Source: Phycisphaerales bacterium (GTDB lineage: Bacteria; Planctomycetota; Phycisphaerae; Phycisphaerales; SM1A02). Taken from it: a stretch of DNA of 64,000 nt. Within the stretch, counting starts at the first letter, position 1. Every line of letters begins with the position of its first letter. Positions 9,192-18,151 of the stretch are shown here, one piece after another. Under the pieces are notes generated by a model. The model was not told the origin of the DNA. It did no database searches and saw only the letters and a program-made list of their open reading frames with translations. The position numbers were made by a program, and so were the translations under genes. The DNA lies in the NCBI GenBank assembly GCA_029242715.1, contig JAQWTL010000007.1, positions 372,001-436,000 on the forward strand. Reading direction: 5' to 3'.

Positions 9192-10286
9192 TCAATCGAA
9201 GATCAATACGATCCAGGCGGCAAAGACCAGTAGATGGACGAATCCCTGCATCATGTTGGTGCGACCGCCCTGGAAATTGATCACACAAAGTGCGAGGGTC
9301 AGGCAGAGCAGGATCGTGTCAACCAGATCCAGTCCGAGTTGGATTGGCTCGCCGGTGATGAGGCCAATCGCGAGAACCGCCGGAATCGTCAGACCAATGG
9401 TCGCCAGGCCGGAGCCCAGGCTGATATTCATGACTCTTTGAATCTTGTTGGCCCGTGCCGCTGCCAGAGCCGCGAGGCCTTCTGGTGAAAGAACCAGAAC
9501 AGCAACGACGACACCGCCGAGTGCCATGGGCAAACCAGATTCATCCAGACCGTACTGGAGTACGACAGCGATCTTCTTGGCAAGCAGGACGATCGGAATC
9601 ATGGTCAACAACAGCATGATTCCGTGATAAAGGGCGCTCCCTTCCAGGATCCCTGCATGTGATTCCTCTTCCTCGGACTCCTCGTGAACGAAGTATTCCT
9701 TGTAGGAAGAGGCCTGCAGTCCCAGGAAGACACCATAGATTCCGAATGCTGTCACTGTCAGGAATATGGCGAGCAGTGGTGAATGCGAGGCATCTCGGGT
9801 GGATGTCGTCCAGGTCGGAAGTATCAGCCCAAGAACGGACAACACCAATAGCAGTGAGATATACGAACCAGCGCTTCGCAGGTTGAAATACTGTTCGCGG
9901 TGAAAGATTCCTCCGATCAGCAGACACCCTCCGATCAGTCCGTTCAAGACAAGCATGAGAACCGCGAACATCGTGTCTCGGGCAAGTGTCGGGTTGTCCG
10001 AGCCGACAATCATGACCGAGGCGATCATGGCGACTTCGATACAGATCACCGAGAGCGTCAGAATCAAGGTTCCGTATGGTTCTCCAAACTTGTGTGCCAG
10101 CCATTCGGCATGACGGACAACGGAGAAAGACGACATCAGAATGATCACGAACAGCCAGCCGAATACCAGGCCGCCTCGGATCGGAGTGAAAGGCTGAGCC
10201 AGCAAATCGCTGCCCATCACCATGAAAATCACGAGTGTGATGATCGAGCACATTAGCGCGTATTCGTATTTAAAGAACTTCGACAA
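9192..10286 (-). CDS. chaA: Calcium/proton antiporter, ChaA family
   Basis: 364 aa with about eleven hydrophobic segments. The first conserved repeat GEPYGTLILTLSVICIEVAMI carries the acidic residue essential in the CaCA superfamily, and the second is in LSPEGLAALAAARANKIQRVMN-type sequence near residues 263-285. A short acidic cytoplasmic loop (HEESEEEES) separates the halves. It would export Ca2+ or Na+ in exchange for protons across the inner membrane. The start is a TTG at 10286 preceded by a GGAAGGACGAGG stretch; no ATG fits the first helix better. The gene is 33 bases downstream of the propeller gene at 10320-11492 and probably in the same transcript. Confidence 0.88.
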   Translation of the reverse strand: MSKFFKYEYALMCSIITLVIFMVMGSDLLAQPFTPIRGGLVFGWLFVIILMSSFSVVRHAEWLAHKFGEPYGTLILTLSVICIEVAMIASVMIVGSDNPTLARDTMFAVLMLVLNGLIGGCLLIGGIFHREQYFNLRSAGSYISLLLVLSVLGLILPTWTTSTRDASHSPLLAIFLTVTAFGIYGVFLGLQASSYKEYFVHEESEEEESHAGILEGSALYHGIMLLLTMIPIVLLAKKIAVVLQYGLDESGLPMALGGVVVAVLVLSPEGLAALAAARANKIQRVMNISLGSGLATIGLTIPAVLAIGLITGEPIQLGLDLVDTILLCLTLALCVINFQGGRTNMMQGFVHLLVFAAWIVLIFD

Positions 10287-10319
10287 TGCCTCGTCCTTCC
10301 TTACACATGCGACACCTGA

Positions 10320-11492
10320 TCAATGATGCGATTCGACTTCTACTTCCTGCCTAGGTACAGCGAAGAAAACCTCAGGGTCCTCGGGGAACTCTGAAATACA
10401 TAATTGGCTGCTGCCGTCAGCACGCTGGCTCGTCCAGATCATCAAATCGGATTCTGCATCAAATGCAGGAAGTCCGTCAAAGCCATCTGCGGTGGTCACC
10501 CTCGCCGTCCGCGTTCCATAGCGTGCGGGCCGCCCGGTCGCAGGATCGCCTGGGTCCGCATCCACAATGAACACTTCGTAGTTGTGATGCCCTGCTTCAC
10601 TGGTTGAATAGACGAGGTAACGACCATTCGAATGCCAGAAAGGCGCCCAGTTCACATGCTCGTTATGCGTTACCTGAAACTCTCGTTCCAGTCCCGTGAT
10701 GGTCCCTGCTTCATTGAACTCGAGCTCGCCGACAAACAATTGCAGATAATCGTCCTTGTTTCGATCCGATCGGTAGCAGATGCGTTTGCCATCCGGTGAG
10801 AAAAAAGGGCCCCCATCGTAGCCGGGAGCTGCCAGAATTCGATTCGATGCGCCTGTCTCGAGATCCTTGACGAAGATGTCGCCATCACCTGATTCCATGG
10901 ATGTGTAGAGGAGATGGCGACCATCAGGGCTGATTGAACATTCAGCCTGGTATGCCTTCTCGTCTCCCTCGAGATATCTCAGTGCAGGCGGAACCGAGGC
11001 ATCCGTTCTGGCTTCAACGACACGAAACTCATCCGTGTCCACTTCGCAAATGCGCATCTCTGGCGGAAAATCCCAACGATAGTCCCGCTTGCCTCTCTGG
11101 TATCCAGGAGTATCGCCAGCAGTTGGCGCTTCGATCGTGGAGGCGAAGATCACGCGATTCTGTGTTAATGGATGGAACCAGCCACACGTATTGGATGAGC
11201 CCTCGGGACTCAATCGCTGAATATTTTCGAGGGACCAACGGGGTGATTCATCGCCTTGAACCAGTTCAGCGAGATACATGCTGTAGTACTGATCGGGAGA
11301 TGCGCCTTCTTCAGGTGTTGGAATCGCCTGGAAGACAATCTTCTTTCCATCAGGCGAGATATAGGACTCACCCGCTTTAACAAACTGCTTGGAGTTCGTC
11401 AGCATGACGACCTCCTTCAACGGAGTTGCGCTACTCGTCTGCTCCGATGAAGACAAAAAACTGCAGATCAAGATGAGAGCAATATTCAACAT
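10320..11492 (-). CDS. Secreted TolB-like beta-propeller (PD40) protein
   Basis: 390 aa with a signal peptide (about residues 1-22 from ATG 11492). Repeats of the SPDGK/FSPDGKRICYRSDRN type, at least five by eye, mark PD40 (WD40-like) blades. No catalytic domain follows, so it is probably a binding or scaffold propeller in the periplasm. A TTG at 11507 would add five residues; ATG gives the cleaner signal peptide. It lies 63 bases downstream of the PhoD-like gene and 33 bases ahead of chaA, all on the same strand. The propeller is not TolB itself: there is no N-terminal TolB domain and no tol/pal genes are near. Partner unknown. Confidence 0.75.
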   Translation of the reverse strand: MLNIALILICSFLSSSEQTSSATPLKEVVMLTNSKQFVKAGESYISPDGKKIVFQAIPTPEEGASPDQYYSMYLAELVQGDESPRWSLENIQRLSPEGSSNTCGWFHPLTQNRVIFASTIEAPTAGDTPGYQRGKRDYRWDFPPEMRICEVDTDEFRVVEARTDASVPPALRYLEGDEKAYQAECSISPDGRHLLYTSMESGDGDIFVKDLETGASNRILAAPGYDGGPFFSPDGKRICYRSDRNKDDYLQLFVGELEFNEAGTITGLEREFQVTHNEHVNWAPFWHSNGRYLVYSTSEAGHHNYEVFIVDADPGDPATGRPARYGTRTARVTTADGFDGLPAFDAESDLMIWTSQRADGSSQLCISEFPEDPEVFFAVPRQEVEVESHH

Positions 11493-11555
11493 GGCATGTC
11501 TCGACAAATAGTGTGTACCGAGCCGTACTGTTCCTGGCGGATCATGCTATCGCGA

Positions 11556-14267
11556 TCAGGAGGATCCTGGATCGTAATGGAGAGTCGGAACAGTGCCTTT
11601 CTGGGAAACGCCAAGTTCTGTCCTCAGCAATGTCCACTCCTGGCCATCCAGAGATGCCTCCAGATTCCAGGAACGCTCGTCGCCCTGGCCGGGGCTGCTC
11701 ACAAATACCCGGCCTCCACCAGCCGGAAGCCTCCTGGCCTGTACGACCTCTCCGGTCTCCTGTTGCTTGAGTCGAATCAATGGCTCGATGTCGGCCCCAC
11801 ATGAAACATCAACAAGTGGCAGGCCGCCCTTTCCATAGTTTTCCACGACATCAAAGACAACAGGCCAGCCAGGGTACTGCTCGGAATCAGGTGCGCCCGG
11901 CAGTGTCCAGCGAGGCCAGCATTCCATCACGATCCTGCGTTCAGGTCTCTGGAATCGAACAAGCCCCCAGCCCGGCATCCTCTCATACAAGTTCGTTGGC
12001 TCATGGCCATTCTGAACGGGGTTGGCAACAGCACGAACAGTCATGCGATTACCAAACCCATCCTTGTAATCACCGGTGTAGGGCGGCTGGCCCGCAGTGT
12101 GATTTCCTCCAGGCGTTGGTGGAAACCAGCGACGCGGCCATGTATTGGATATGGCTGGGACACAAAAAGCCCAGCCTGCATCCTCATATTCATCAATCCC
12201 ATAGTGAACTGTTGATCCAAGATGCTGATCACCACATACGTGAATGGCTCCGGCTGTTCGCATGGCACGCAAAGCGCGATTTCGACCTGACTGAGGCCAG
12301 CCATTGGAATCGCCATCGGCAATGATTCGATATCCCTCCGGGTATTCCCCTGGCTTGGGGACTGGGAGACCTGGAATGACTCCTCCAGATTCAGCACCTT
12401 CTGGCAATGTCGCCACATTGCAAAAGAGCGTCTGGGACAACACGGCCTTTGCCCAGTCATCTTCATCCCAGTCAATGGCCCACTGTTCCAGAAATTCTTC
12501 CTGTCGAGGTCCTAGAAGTTCAGCACCCTCCACATCTGATTGTGTCACAGGATCAAATCCTGGTGCCTGAGGCCAGCCATTTTTAAAACGACCTTCTGGC
12601 ACCGCGACAGAGGGTGATGATTTGAACATGCGATCCGCAATGATCGCATATGAAATGCCGCCCCAATCCAAATCGGTGAAGTAGACGCTGATGCCCTGTT
12701 CGATCGGAGCAGGATCAACCGGATCCGGCAGATGGCTGACTTGCGTTCGGTGTATCGCATTCACGACTCTAGGAGGCTTCTTGTATCCCCCGCTGTCCTG
12801 CGCACTGAACTCATCGGTCTTCTGAGCTTTGCGCCCGTTCGCGCCCCAGATGTTTCCGTGATAGACATCATGATCATCTGGAATTGTGATGGTCGGCCGT
12901 GTCCGAGTGATATCTCTGAAAGACCAGCAGAAGCGATACCACTTGTAGAGATAATCAAGCAGGGACTTGTCGACGCTGCGTGCATCTACTGGCGTGAGAT
13001 CACCTTCATAGATCTGATCGCCTGCAAAGAAAAGGAGATCCGGATCATGAGCATCGATCCCGGCCACTGTCTCAAGATGCGGCATCCACAAGCCGTCGTG
13101 ATTCCACTTCAAGCCGCCGGTATAGACCTTCTGGCAATTCATGGCTGCCAGAATTGTTTCGTCTCCGTCTGGCTCGGCTCGAATAACGCCTGTGTAGCGA
13201 TCCAACCAGGGCTCTGCACCTTCACGTTGTTTTTCCTGATAAACGATGCGATATGGAAAAGCCTCCGCAGCATCCCATGGCTCGACACGAAACTCGATCG
13301 TAGCGCTATCCTGATCCAGCATCCCACTTGCGACTTCATGCCACTGCTTGTCTTTCTTCACTTCCAACGTGGCTCTCTGCTCGTCATCTGGTCCCAGTGG
13401 AGGCATCTGAGCGGTCATCTTGAGAACACCGTCATCAACCGTATACATGGAACTGAGTACCGGACCGAAAGAACGTTCTGGATCAAATCGAATGGCATCC
13501 CCCATGGTCAGGAGATTCTGAAATGCGAAGCCACGTCCACGGGATGATGGACCGCCATGTGAAACAAGGGCAATCCCGCCATCCAGGTAACGAGCGGGAA
13601 GATCATTGACTTCCGCTCGGGATAATTCCACTCCCGTTTCGGGATCAATCGCCTTGGCGAGCATCGTGTTTCCATCAATGTCGACCACTAGACGAATACT
13701 TCGATCAGGTTGAGTGCCCAGACCATTTCCCGAACGAGTCTGTGGTTCCAGAAGCGGCATCTGGTTGAGTTCGACGGCCTTGTTGATTGACCAGCTTCCT
13801 GGAATCTTTCCGCTCTTGTCAAAGCGTCGAATTGCCACGATGCCATCGCCATCAACAACAGCAAGCAAACCGCCGTCTTCAGCAGGATGATGATGAACCT
13901 GTGCAGTCAAACGGTGATCAATCGATGAGCTGCCCGCGCCAAGGAGAAAGCCCGCAAAGGCATTGGCGGATGCCTTCTTGCCCGCATCTGCTGGTTCGAG
14001 GTCCACCTGCAACATCAGGCCATTCCTGCCTTCAGCCAGGTATCGGGTGATCCAGTGTGCCGTACGCACTGGCAGGTTCGGACGAGCCTCAAGGCAAATG
14101 AGTCTGCCGTCCTCAACTTGCCAGTCCTGCAACCTGTTGGCCCACCAGTCACGTCCGATCCAGGTTCGGTCAGGCGTCACTTCGAATGTGTCCGACATGA
14201 TCACTTCGCCGCGAAGGGAAGACGTCATGGCAAGCATGCTCAACAGAACGGCAAGAAGGCAAGGCAT
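11556..14267 (-). CDS. Secreted PhoD-like phosphatase/phosphodiesterase
   Basis: 903 aa with a signal peptide (about 1-20). Residues ~25-255 look like a concanavalin/laminin G-type beta sandwich, and residues ~270-365 like an immunoglobulin-like domain. The metallophosphatase core carries FAGDQIYEG (about 414-422), the IPDDHDVYHGN metal site (about 462-472) and CGDQHLGSTVHYG near the C-terminal third. PhoD enzymes are Ca/Fe-dependent phosphodiesterases and phosphomonoesterases that release phosphate outside the cytoplasm. A GGGAGAG stretch precedes the ATG. It is the first of a run of same-strand genes reaching to chaA. Whether the phosphate regulon in this window controls it cannot be read from the sequence. 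Confidence 0.86.
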   Translation of the reverse strand: MPCLLAVLLSMLAMTSSLRGEVIMSDTFEVTPDRTWIGRDWWANRLQDWQVEDGRLICLEARPNLPVRTAHWITRYLAEGRNGLMLQVDLEPADAGKKASANAFAGFLLGAGSSSIDHRLTAQVHHHPAEDGGLLAVVDGDGIVAIRRFDKSGKIPGSWSINKAVELNQMPLLEPQTRSGNGLGTQPDRSIRLVVDIDGNTMLAKAIDPETGVELSRAEVNDLPARYLDGGIALVSHGGPSSRGRGFAFQNLLTMGDAIRFDPERSFGPVLSSMYTVDDGVLKMTAQMPPLGPDDEQRATLEVKKDKQWHEVASGMLDQDSATIEFRVEPWDAAEAFPYRIVYQEKQREGAEPWLDRYTGVIRAEPDGDETILAAMNCQKVYTGGLKWNHDGLWMPHLETVAGIDAHDPDLLFFAGDQIYEGDLTPVDARSVDKSLLDYLYKWYRFCWSFRDITRTRPTITIPDDHDVYHGNIWGANGRKAQKTDEFSAQDSGGYKKPPRVVNAIHRTQVSHLPDPVDPAPIEQGISVYFTDLDWGGISYAIIADRMFKSSPSVAVPEGRFKNGWPQAPGFDPVTQSDVEGAELLGPRQEEFLEQWAIDWDEDDWAKAVLSQTLFCNVATLPEGAESGGVIPGLPVPKPGEYPEGYRIIADGDSNGWPQSGRNRALRAMRTAGAIHVCGDQHLGSTVHYGIDEYEDAGWAFCVPAISNTWPRRWFPPTPGGNHTAGQPPYTGDYKDGFGNRMTVRAVANPVQNGHEPTNLYERMPGWGLVRFQRPERRIVMECWPRWTLPGAPDSEQYPGWPVVFDVVENYGKGGLPLVDVSCGADIEPLIRLKQQETGEVVQARRLPAGGGRVFVSSPGQGDERSWNLEASLDGQEWTLLRTELGVSQKGTVPTLHYDPGSS

Positions 14268-14290
14268 CTGTTTCTCTCCCTAACGTGAAA

Positions 14291-14893
14291 TCATGTCGGC
14301 AATGGTTTTCGCAACGCCATTGTCACACCGATTCCAATGACAACCAGCGAAGCCGACCACACCCAGTACGCCGGCCCGAAAAGATGAGGGTCCTTTCCCC
14401 ATCCAAGCACAAGCACCGCTCCGATGATCGCAACGGAAACTGAAATCCAGGATAAAGAGACCAGGACCCATCGAATTCTCCGCAACCATGCTCGTTGAGC
14501 AAGCAACGTAATCAAGCCAATAGCCAGGCCAAGATTAGCTGCCCAGGACCATGCGACCCAGTACAGAAATATCTTGCCAATGCCATTGGATTTGTCCAGG
14601 CCTCCAATTCCCAGAAGGCCGGTAGAAGCCATCACACCATCCATCGGTGTGGGGCCTGTTGTCATGCGAGGTGTTCCGATTCCCAGAAGACTCATTCCCC
14701 CTACCGGCTGAATCAACTGGCTCGAAGAGATGGGCATTTTTGGATAGTCCTTGACAAGAAAGCGATACGAAACTTCCGCAGCCTCCCATCCCTGGACACG
14801 TCTTCCATCTACTTCAACAACTGGAATGGTTGATGCCACACCAATCAGCACCAGTCCAATCAGGATCAGAAGTATGGGACGTTGCGAGGGCAT
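14291..14893 (-). CDS. Membrane protein of unknown function
   Basis: 200 aa with four likely membrane helices: one near the N-terminus (residues ~7-25) and three in the C-terminal half (about 108-195). The intervening ~80 residues, rich in Gly, Met and Pro, would lie outside the cytoplasm. I recognise no family. The ATG at 14893 shares one base with the stop of the preceding alarmone hydrolase gene (TGATG), so translation is probably coupled. A TTG one codon upstream is possible. It ends 23 bases before the PhoD-like gene start on the same strand, which could make a longer transcript. Confidence 0.65.
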   Translation of the reverse strand: MPSQRPILLILIGLVLIGVASTIPVVEVDGRRVQGWEAAEVSYRFLVKDYPKMPISSSQLIQPVGGMSLLGIGTPRMTTGPTPMDGVMASTGLLGIGGLDKSNGIGKIFLYWVAWSWAANLGLAIGLITLLAQRAWLRRIRWVLVSLSWISVSVAIIGAVLVLGWGKDPHLFGPAYWVWSASLVVIGIGVTMALRKPLPT

Positions 14894-15426
14894 CAATCAG
14901 GCACACGTGCAACTGATATGACTTCGACAAGTTCTTCCAGCGTGGTCCTCAGATTCCTGATGACCTTCTTGTCATCCTTTGACGTGATTTCCAGAGCCCA
15001 GTTGGCTGCATGCAGTCGCTTCTTGCCCGGCTTCTGCTGATTGACAATGGATGCTGTGAGATTATCCACCTGATCAGCAAGCTTGATTGCGCGCCCCTGC
15101 CACGGCCCATCTTCAAGTTGCTTCTTGTAGGACGGTTCCCGAACAGGTTCCGGGAGGCGATGATCCTTGCTCATGGCCGCAACCCAGTCTGCCACATCAC
15201 TGCCGAATTCGTCTGAAATGTCGTCATGATCCGCAGGTGTATCTTCAATGACATCGTGAAGATAGCCCGCAGCAACGAGGTCATCCTCCGCGCCCGCTCT
15301 CGCAAGAATCGTTGCAACCCGAGCCGGATGCTGAAAATAGGGCGTACCGTCTTTTCGCACCTGACCATCATGGAGACTTGCCGCCAGAGACGCTGCATTC
15401 ACTACGGTGTTCCAGCTCGTAATCAT
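14893..15426 (-). CDS. Small HD-domain alarmone hydrolase (MESH1/RelA-SpoT hydrolase-like)
   Basis: 177 aa, the size of single-domain small alarmone hydrolases. The HD motif is present: H33 in YFQHP, H57-D58 and E61-D62 in LHDVIEDT, and KLADQVDN near residue 118. These correspond to the Mn-binding and catalytic residues of the SpoT hydrolase domain. No synthetase, TGS or ACT domain is attached. It would degrade (p)ppGpp or a related 3'-phosphorylated nucleotide in the cytoplasm. It is divergent from the DUF4396 gene with a 49-base gap and is translationally coupled to the membrane protein at 14291-14893. Nucleotide specificity is inferred from the family. Confidence 0.8.
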   Translation of the reverse strand: MITSWNTVVNAASLAASLHDGQVRKDGTPYFQHPARVATILARAGAEDDLVAAGYLHDVIEDTPADHDDISDEFGSDVADWVAAMSKDHRLPEPVREPSYKKQLEDGPWQGRAIKLADQVDNLTASIVNQQKPGKKRLHAANWALEITSKDDKKVIRNLRTTLEELVEVISVARVPD

Positions 15427-15475
15427 GTCGCCTATCCTACTGACTGATCACCGCATCAGTCGGCAGGAGGCCAGC

Positions 15476-16375
15476 ATGTTCGAAGGCATCATGATTGTTT
15501 GGTTTCTTTTAACAGGGCTTTCGCTGATTTTTGCAATCTATGACCTGGCCTCCAATACGCCAGTGAGCTGGGTGCAGAAGCTGGCATGGATACTGGTCAT
15601 TGCATACACCGGCCCCATCGGACTGTTCGTGTTTCTTATGGCCTGCAGAAGCCCGGGGCCCGGCCTGCATGACGTCTTCACAAAGGCGACCTGGAAACAA
15701 GGAGTGAACAGCGAGATGCATTGCCTCGCAGGCGATGCCACCGGCATCATCATCTGCGCCGTGATCCTGTCCTTCTTCGCGCTCTCGCCCGGGATCGATC
15801 TGGTGCTTGAATACGCTACGGCCTGGATCGTTGGCCTCTTCATCTTCCAGGCGTTGATGATGCTTGACATGTTTGACAACAACTACATGAAAGCTGTTCG
15901 CCGAACTGTCTTTGTTGAAACCGTATCCATGAACATGGTGATGGTAGGAATGATTCCGGTCATGGTTGTTCTTCTTCATGAATTCCCTGAAAGCGATGAC
16001 CCGGGTCACGCATCCTTCTGGTTCCGCATGAGCATGGGTGCTGTTGTTGGCGGATTGACTGGATTCCCGATCAACTGGTGGCTTGTATCCAAAGGTCTGA
16101 AGCATGGCTGCATGACCATTCCCGAAAAAGGCCAGGACAAGTCATCGGAGAATGCCATGCATGACCATTCCGAACATGAGATGAAAGATCATGAGCACAT
16201 GAATCACGAAGACATGGACCATGACATGAACATGTCTGGGGACATGGCAGGTTGTCATGGCATGAATATGCCAACCCTGCCTGGATTGCAGCAGGCAGCA
16301 TGGATCATTGGAACCTTTGTCCTGCTTGGGATCGCTGTATGGATCACGATCCTCTTTGCACCAATCACGTTCTGA
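15476..16375 (+). CDS. DUF4396 membrane protein with Met/His-rich loop
   Basis: 299 aa. The start is fixed by AGGAGG five bases before the ATG at 15476. About seven hydrophobic segments are visible; the segment MHCLAGDATGII and the closing helices resemble the DUF4396 family, which is often found near copper and heavy-metal genes. Residues ~228-264 form a cytoplasmic or periplasmic loop packed with His, Met and Asp (DHEHMNHEDMDHDMNM and CHGMNM), a pattern typical of Cu(I)/Ni binding. A metal-handling role is likely but inferred. It is divergent from the alarmone hydrolase gene and its stop lies 12 bases from the stop of the convergent HD-GYP gene. Confidence 0.72.
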   Translation: MFEGIMIVWFLLTGLSLIFAIYDLASNTPVSWVQKLAWILVIAYTGPIGLFVFLMACRSPGPGLHDVFTKATWKQGVNSEMHCLAGDATGIIICAVILSFFALSPGIDLVLEYATAWIVGLFIFQALMMLDMFDNNYMKAVRRTVFVETVSMNMVMVGMIPVMVVLLHEFPESDDPGHASFWFRMSMGAVVGGLTGFPINWWLVSKGLKHGCMTIPEKGQDKSSENAMHDHSEHEMKDHEHMNHEDMDHDMNMSGDMAGCHGMNMPTLPGLQQAAWIIGTFVLLGIAVWITILFAPITF

Positions 16376-16387
16376 TCAGTTGCGAAC

Positions 16388-18151
16388 CTAGGGCGTGCTC
16401 CACTTGTGGCGAATCGCCTGGATCGTCTCGATTCGATCGATGAAGATCTCAACAAGCTCAGGATCAAAGTGCGATCCTGCCTCTTCCTGAAGAAGCGAAA
16501 GAATTCGTTCATCTGGCCAGGCTTCCTTGTAGGAACGTGTTGAGCCCAACGCGTCAAACACATCCGCTATGGCAACAATTCTGGCAAACAGTGGAATCTG
16601 GTCGCCCGAGCGGCCTGCCTTGATGGGTATCGTTGGAAAGACAAGGTAGCCATGGCTGTCTCGATCCAGCACCTGCGATCCTGGGTACCCCTTGCCATCC
16701 CAGCGTTCATGGTGACCACGAACAACTTCAGCCGCCGCCTCGTCATAACCGGAAAGCAATTCATCGAAGAGCGTGTCATCGACCATGGTGTGGCCCTGCA
16801 TGACTGCGAATTCACCATCAGTCAACTTGCCGGGCTTCTTGAGGATCGTGTCGGGTATCGCCACCTTGCCCACATCATGCAACATGGCTGCAATGCGCAA
16901 GCGATCACGCTCGCGCTCTCGCTCTTCCAACGGGATTCCATGGCGCTCCGCCCATTCGGAATAGACCACAAGGGCATACTCGGCAACACGGTTTGCATGC
17001 GCACCGGTTTCAGAAGGATCTCGCAATTCTGCCATGCGGATCATTCGGAGAATCATTGAACGCGTGAGTTGCGCATTCTGCATCGATATCGAAGCCATCG
17101 AGGCGAATTGTCTTACGGCATTCTCATCATCGTCATTGAAGGAGGCCCGAGATGTTCCATCTGGATGCTTGGGATTGATCAACTGGAGTACACCGATGAC
17201 CTGCCCGGTAATTCCAGTCAATGGTGCCGCAAGTACCGACCGGGTCCTGTATCCATAGGACTCATCGAATTTCGAATTGAATGTGAAAGGTGCATCCTTG
17301 CTGATCGAATACACGTCCTCGATGTTGATGAGTTCATTTTCCAATGTGACCCAACCCACGATGCTCGTCAGATCGATGGGAATGTTGGCCGCTGATTGAC
17401 GAAGCTGGTCCAGGAGTACGGGATCCGGGTAGGAATCGTTTTGCGCGTGTGTCAGGCGAATTTCATCAGTGTCCACAAGAAAACTGCCGCCGGCATCTGC
17501 TCCCAGGATCCGTCGAGCTTCTGTAAGAAGCCTTTCCATGAGGATGTCGATGTCCTGGATCCTGGCCAACTCGTTTCCAAGCATTGCGATGGCACGCAAT
17601 CGATCTCGTTGTTCGCTGACATCCGATTCCAGCGAGATGTTCAGCGCCTGGAGATTTCGATTCGCTTCATCAAGTGCAACGGCCTGTCTTTGAAGACGAT
17701 CCGCCATTTTCTTCAAGGCCTGCTCCGCTACGGCCTTGGCGGCAAGCGCTCTGATGCGAGCAATGAGCTCGAGTCTGTCTGGCATCTTGACCAGAAAATC
17801 ACTGGCACCACGTTCGAAGGCCTCCACCTTCCTGTGTACATCCGATTCACTGCTGAGAATGATGATCGGAATATCCTCAGTTGCTTCATCTGCTCGAATC
17901 CTGCGAGTCAGTTCCAGCCCATCAATCCCGGGCATCACCAGGTCAATGATCAACACTGTTGGCAGCGTTGATCTGATTCGTTCAAAGGCTTCAATTGGAT
18001 CAAGAATGGGTTCAATCGTGATGTCTGGATCATCAGACAGCATGCGGCGAACAGCCTCGCCCACGATTGGTTGATCGTCCACAAGGATCACATGAATCAG
18101 CCCGTGACCTGAAGGCTTGTTTTCATCCGTGTGTGTCACTGCCGCCGTCAT
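16388..18151 (-). CDS. Response regulator with GAF and HD-GYP domains (cyclic di-GMP phosphodiesterase)
   Basis: 587 aa. The receiver domain (about 18-135) has D25/D26, phospho-acceptor D70 in LIIDLVMPG and K121. A coiled coil (about 135-185) leads to a GAF domain (about 195-370). The HD-GYP domain (about 380-580) has MLHDVGKVAIPD and HHERWDGKGYP, the full metal-binding and GYP signature, so hydrolysis of cyclic di-GMP is expected. The ATG at 18151 overlaps the stop of the GH63-like gene as ATGA. That fixes the start and suggests translational coupling with a carbohydrate enzyme, which is unusual. No cognate histidine kinase is adjacent. Confidence 0.9.
   Translation of the reverse strand: MTAAVTHTDENKPSGHGLIHVILVDDQPIVGEAVRRMLSDDPDITIEPILDPIEAFERIRSTLPTVLIIDLVMPGIDGLELTRRIRADEATEDIPIIILSSESDVHRKVEAFERGASDFLVKMPDRLELIARIRALAAKAVAEQALKKMADRLQRQAVALDEANRNLQALNISLESDVSEQRDRLRAIAMLGNELARIQDIDILMERLLTEARRILGADAGGSFLVDTDEIRLTHAQNDSYPDPVLLDQLRQSAANIPIDLTSIVGWVTLENELINIEDVYSISKDAPFTFNSKFDESYGYRTRSVLAAPLTGITGQVIGVLQLINPKHPDGTSRASFNDDDENAVRQFASMASISMQNAQLTRSMILRMIRMAELRDPSETGAHANRVAEYALVVYSEWAERHGIPLEERERERDRLRIAAMLHDVGKVAIPDTILKKPGKLTDGEFAVMQGHTMVDDTLFDELLSGYDEAAAEVVRGHHERWDGKGYPGSQVLDRDSHGYLVFPTIPIKAGRSGDQIPLFARIVAIADVFDALGSTRSYKEAWPDERILSLLQEEAGSHFDPELVEIFIDRIETIQAIRHKWSTP

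Noticed and set aside
12732-13547. Plus-strand open frame of 271 codons antisense to the PhoD-like gene
   Set aside because: Lies wholly inside a conserved gene on the other strand, has no family features and no ribosome site; it is a mirror of the real codons.
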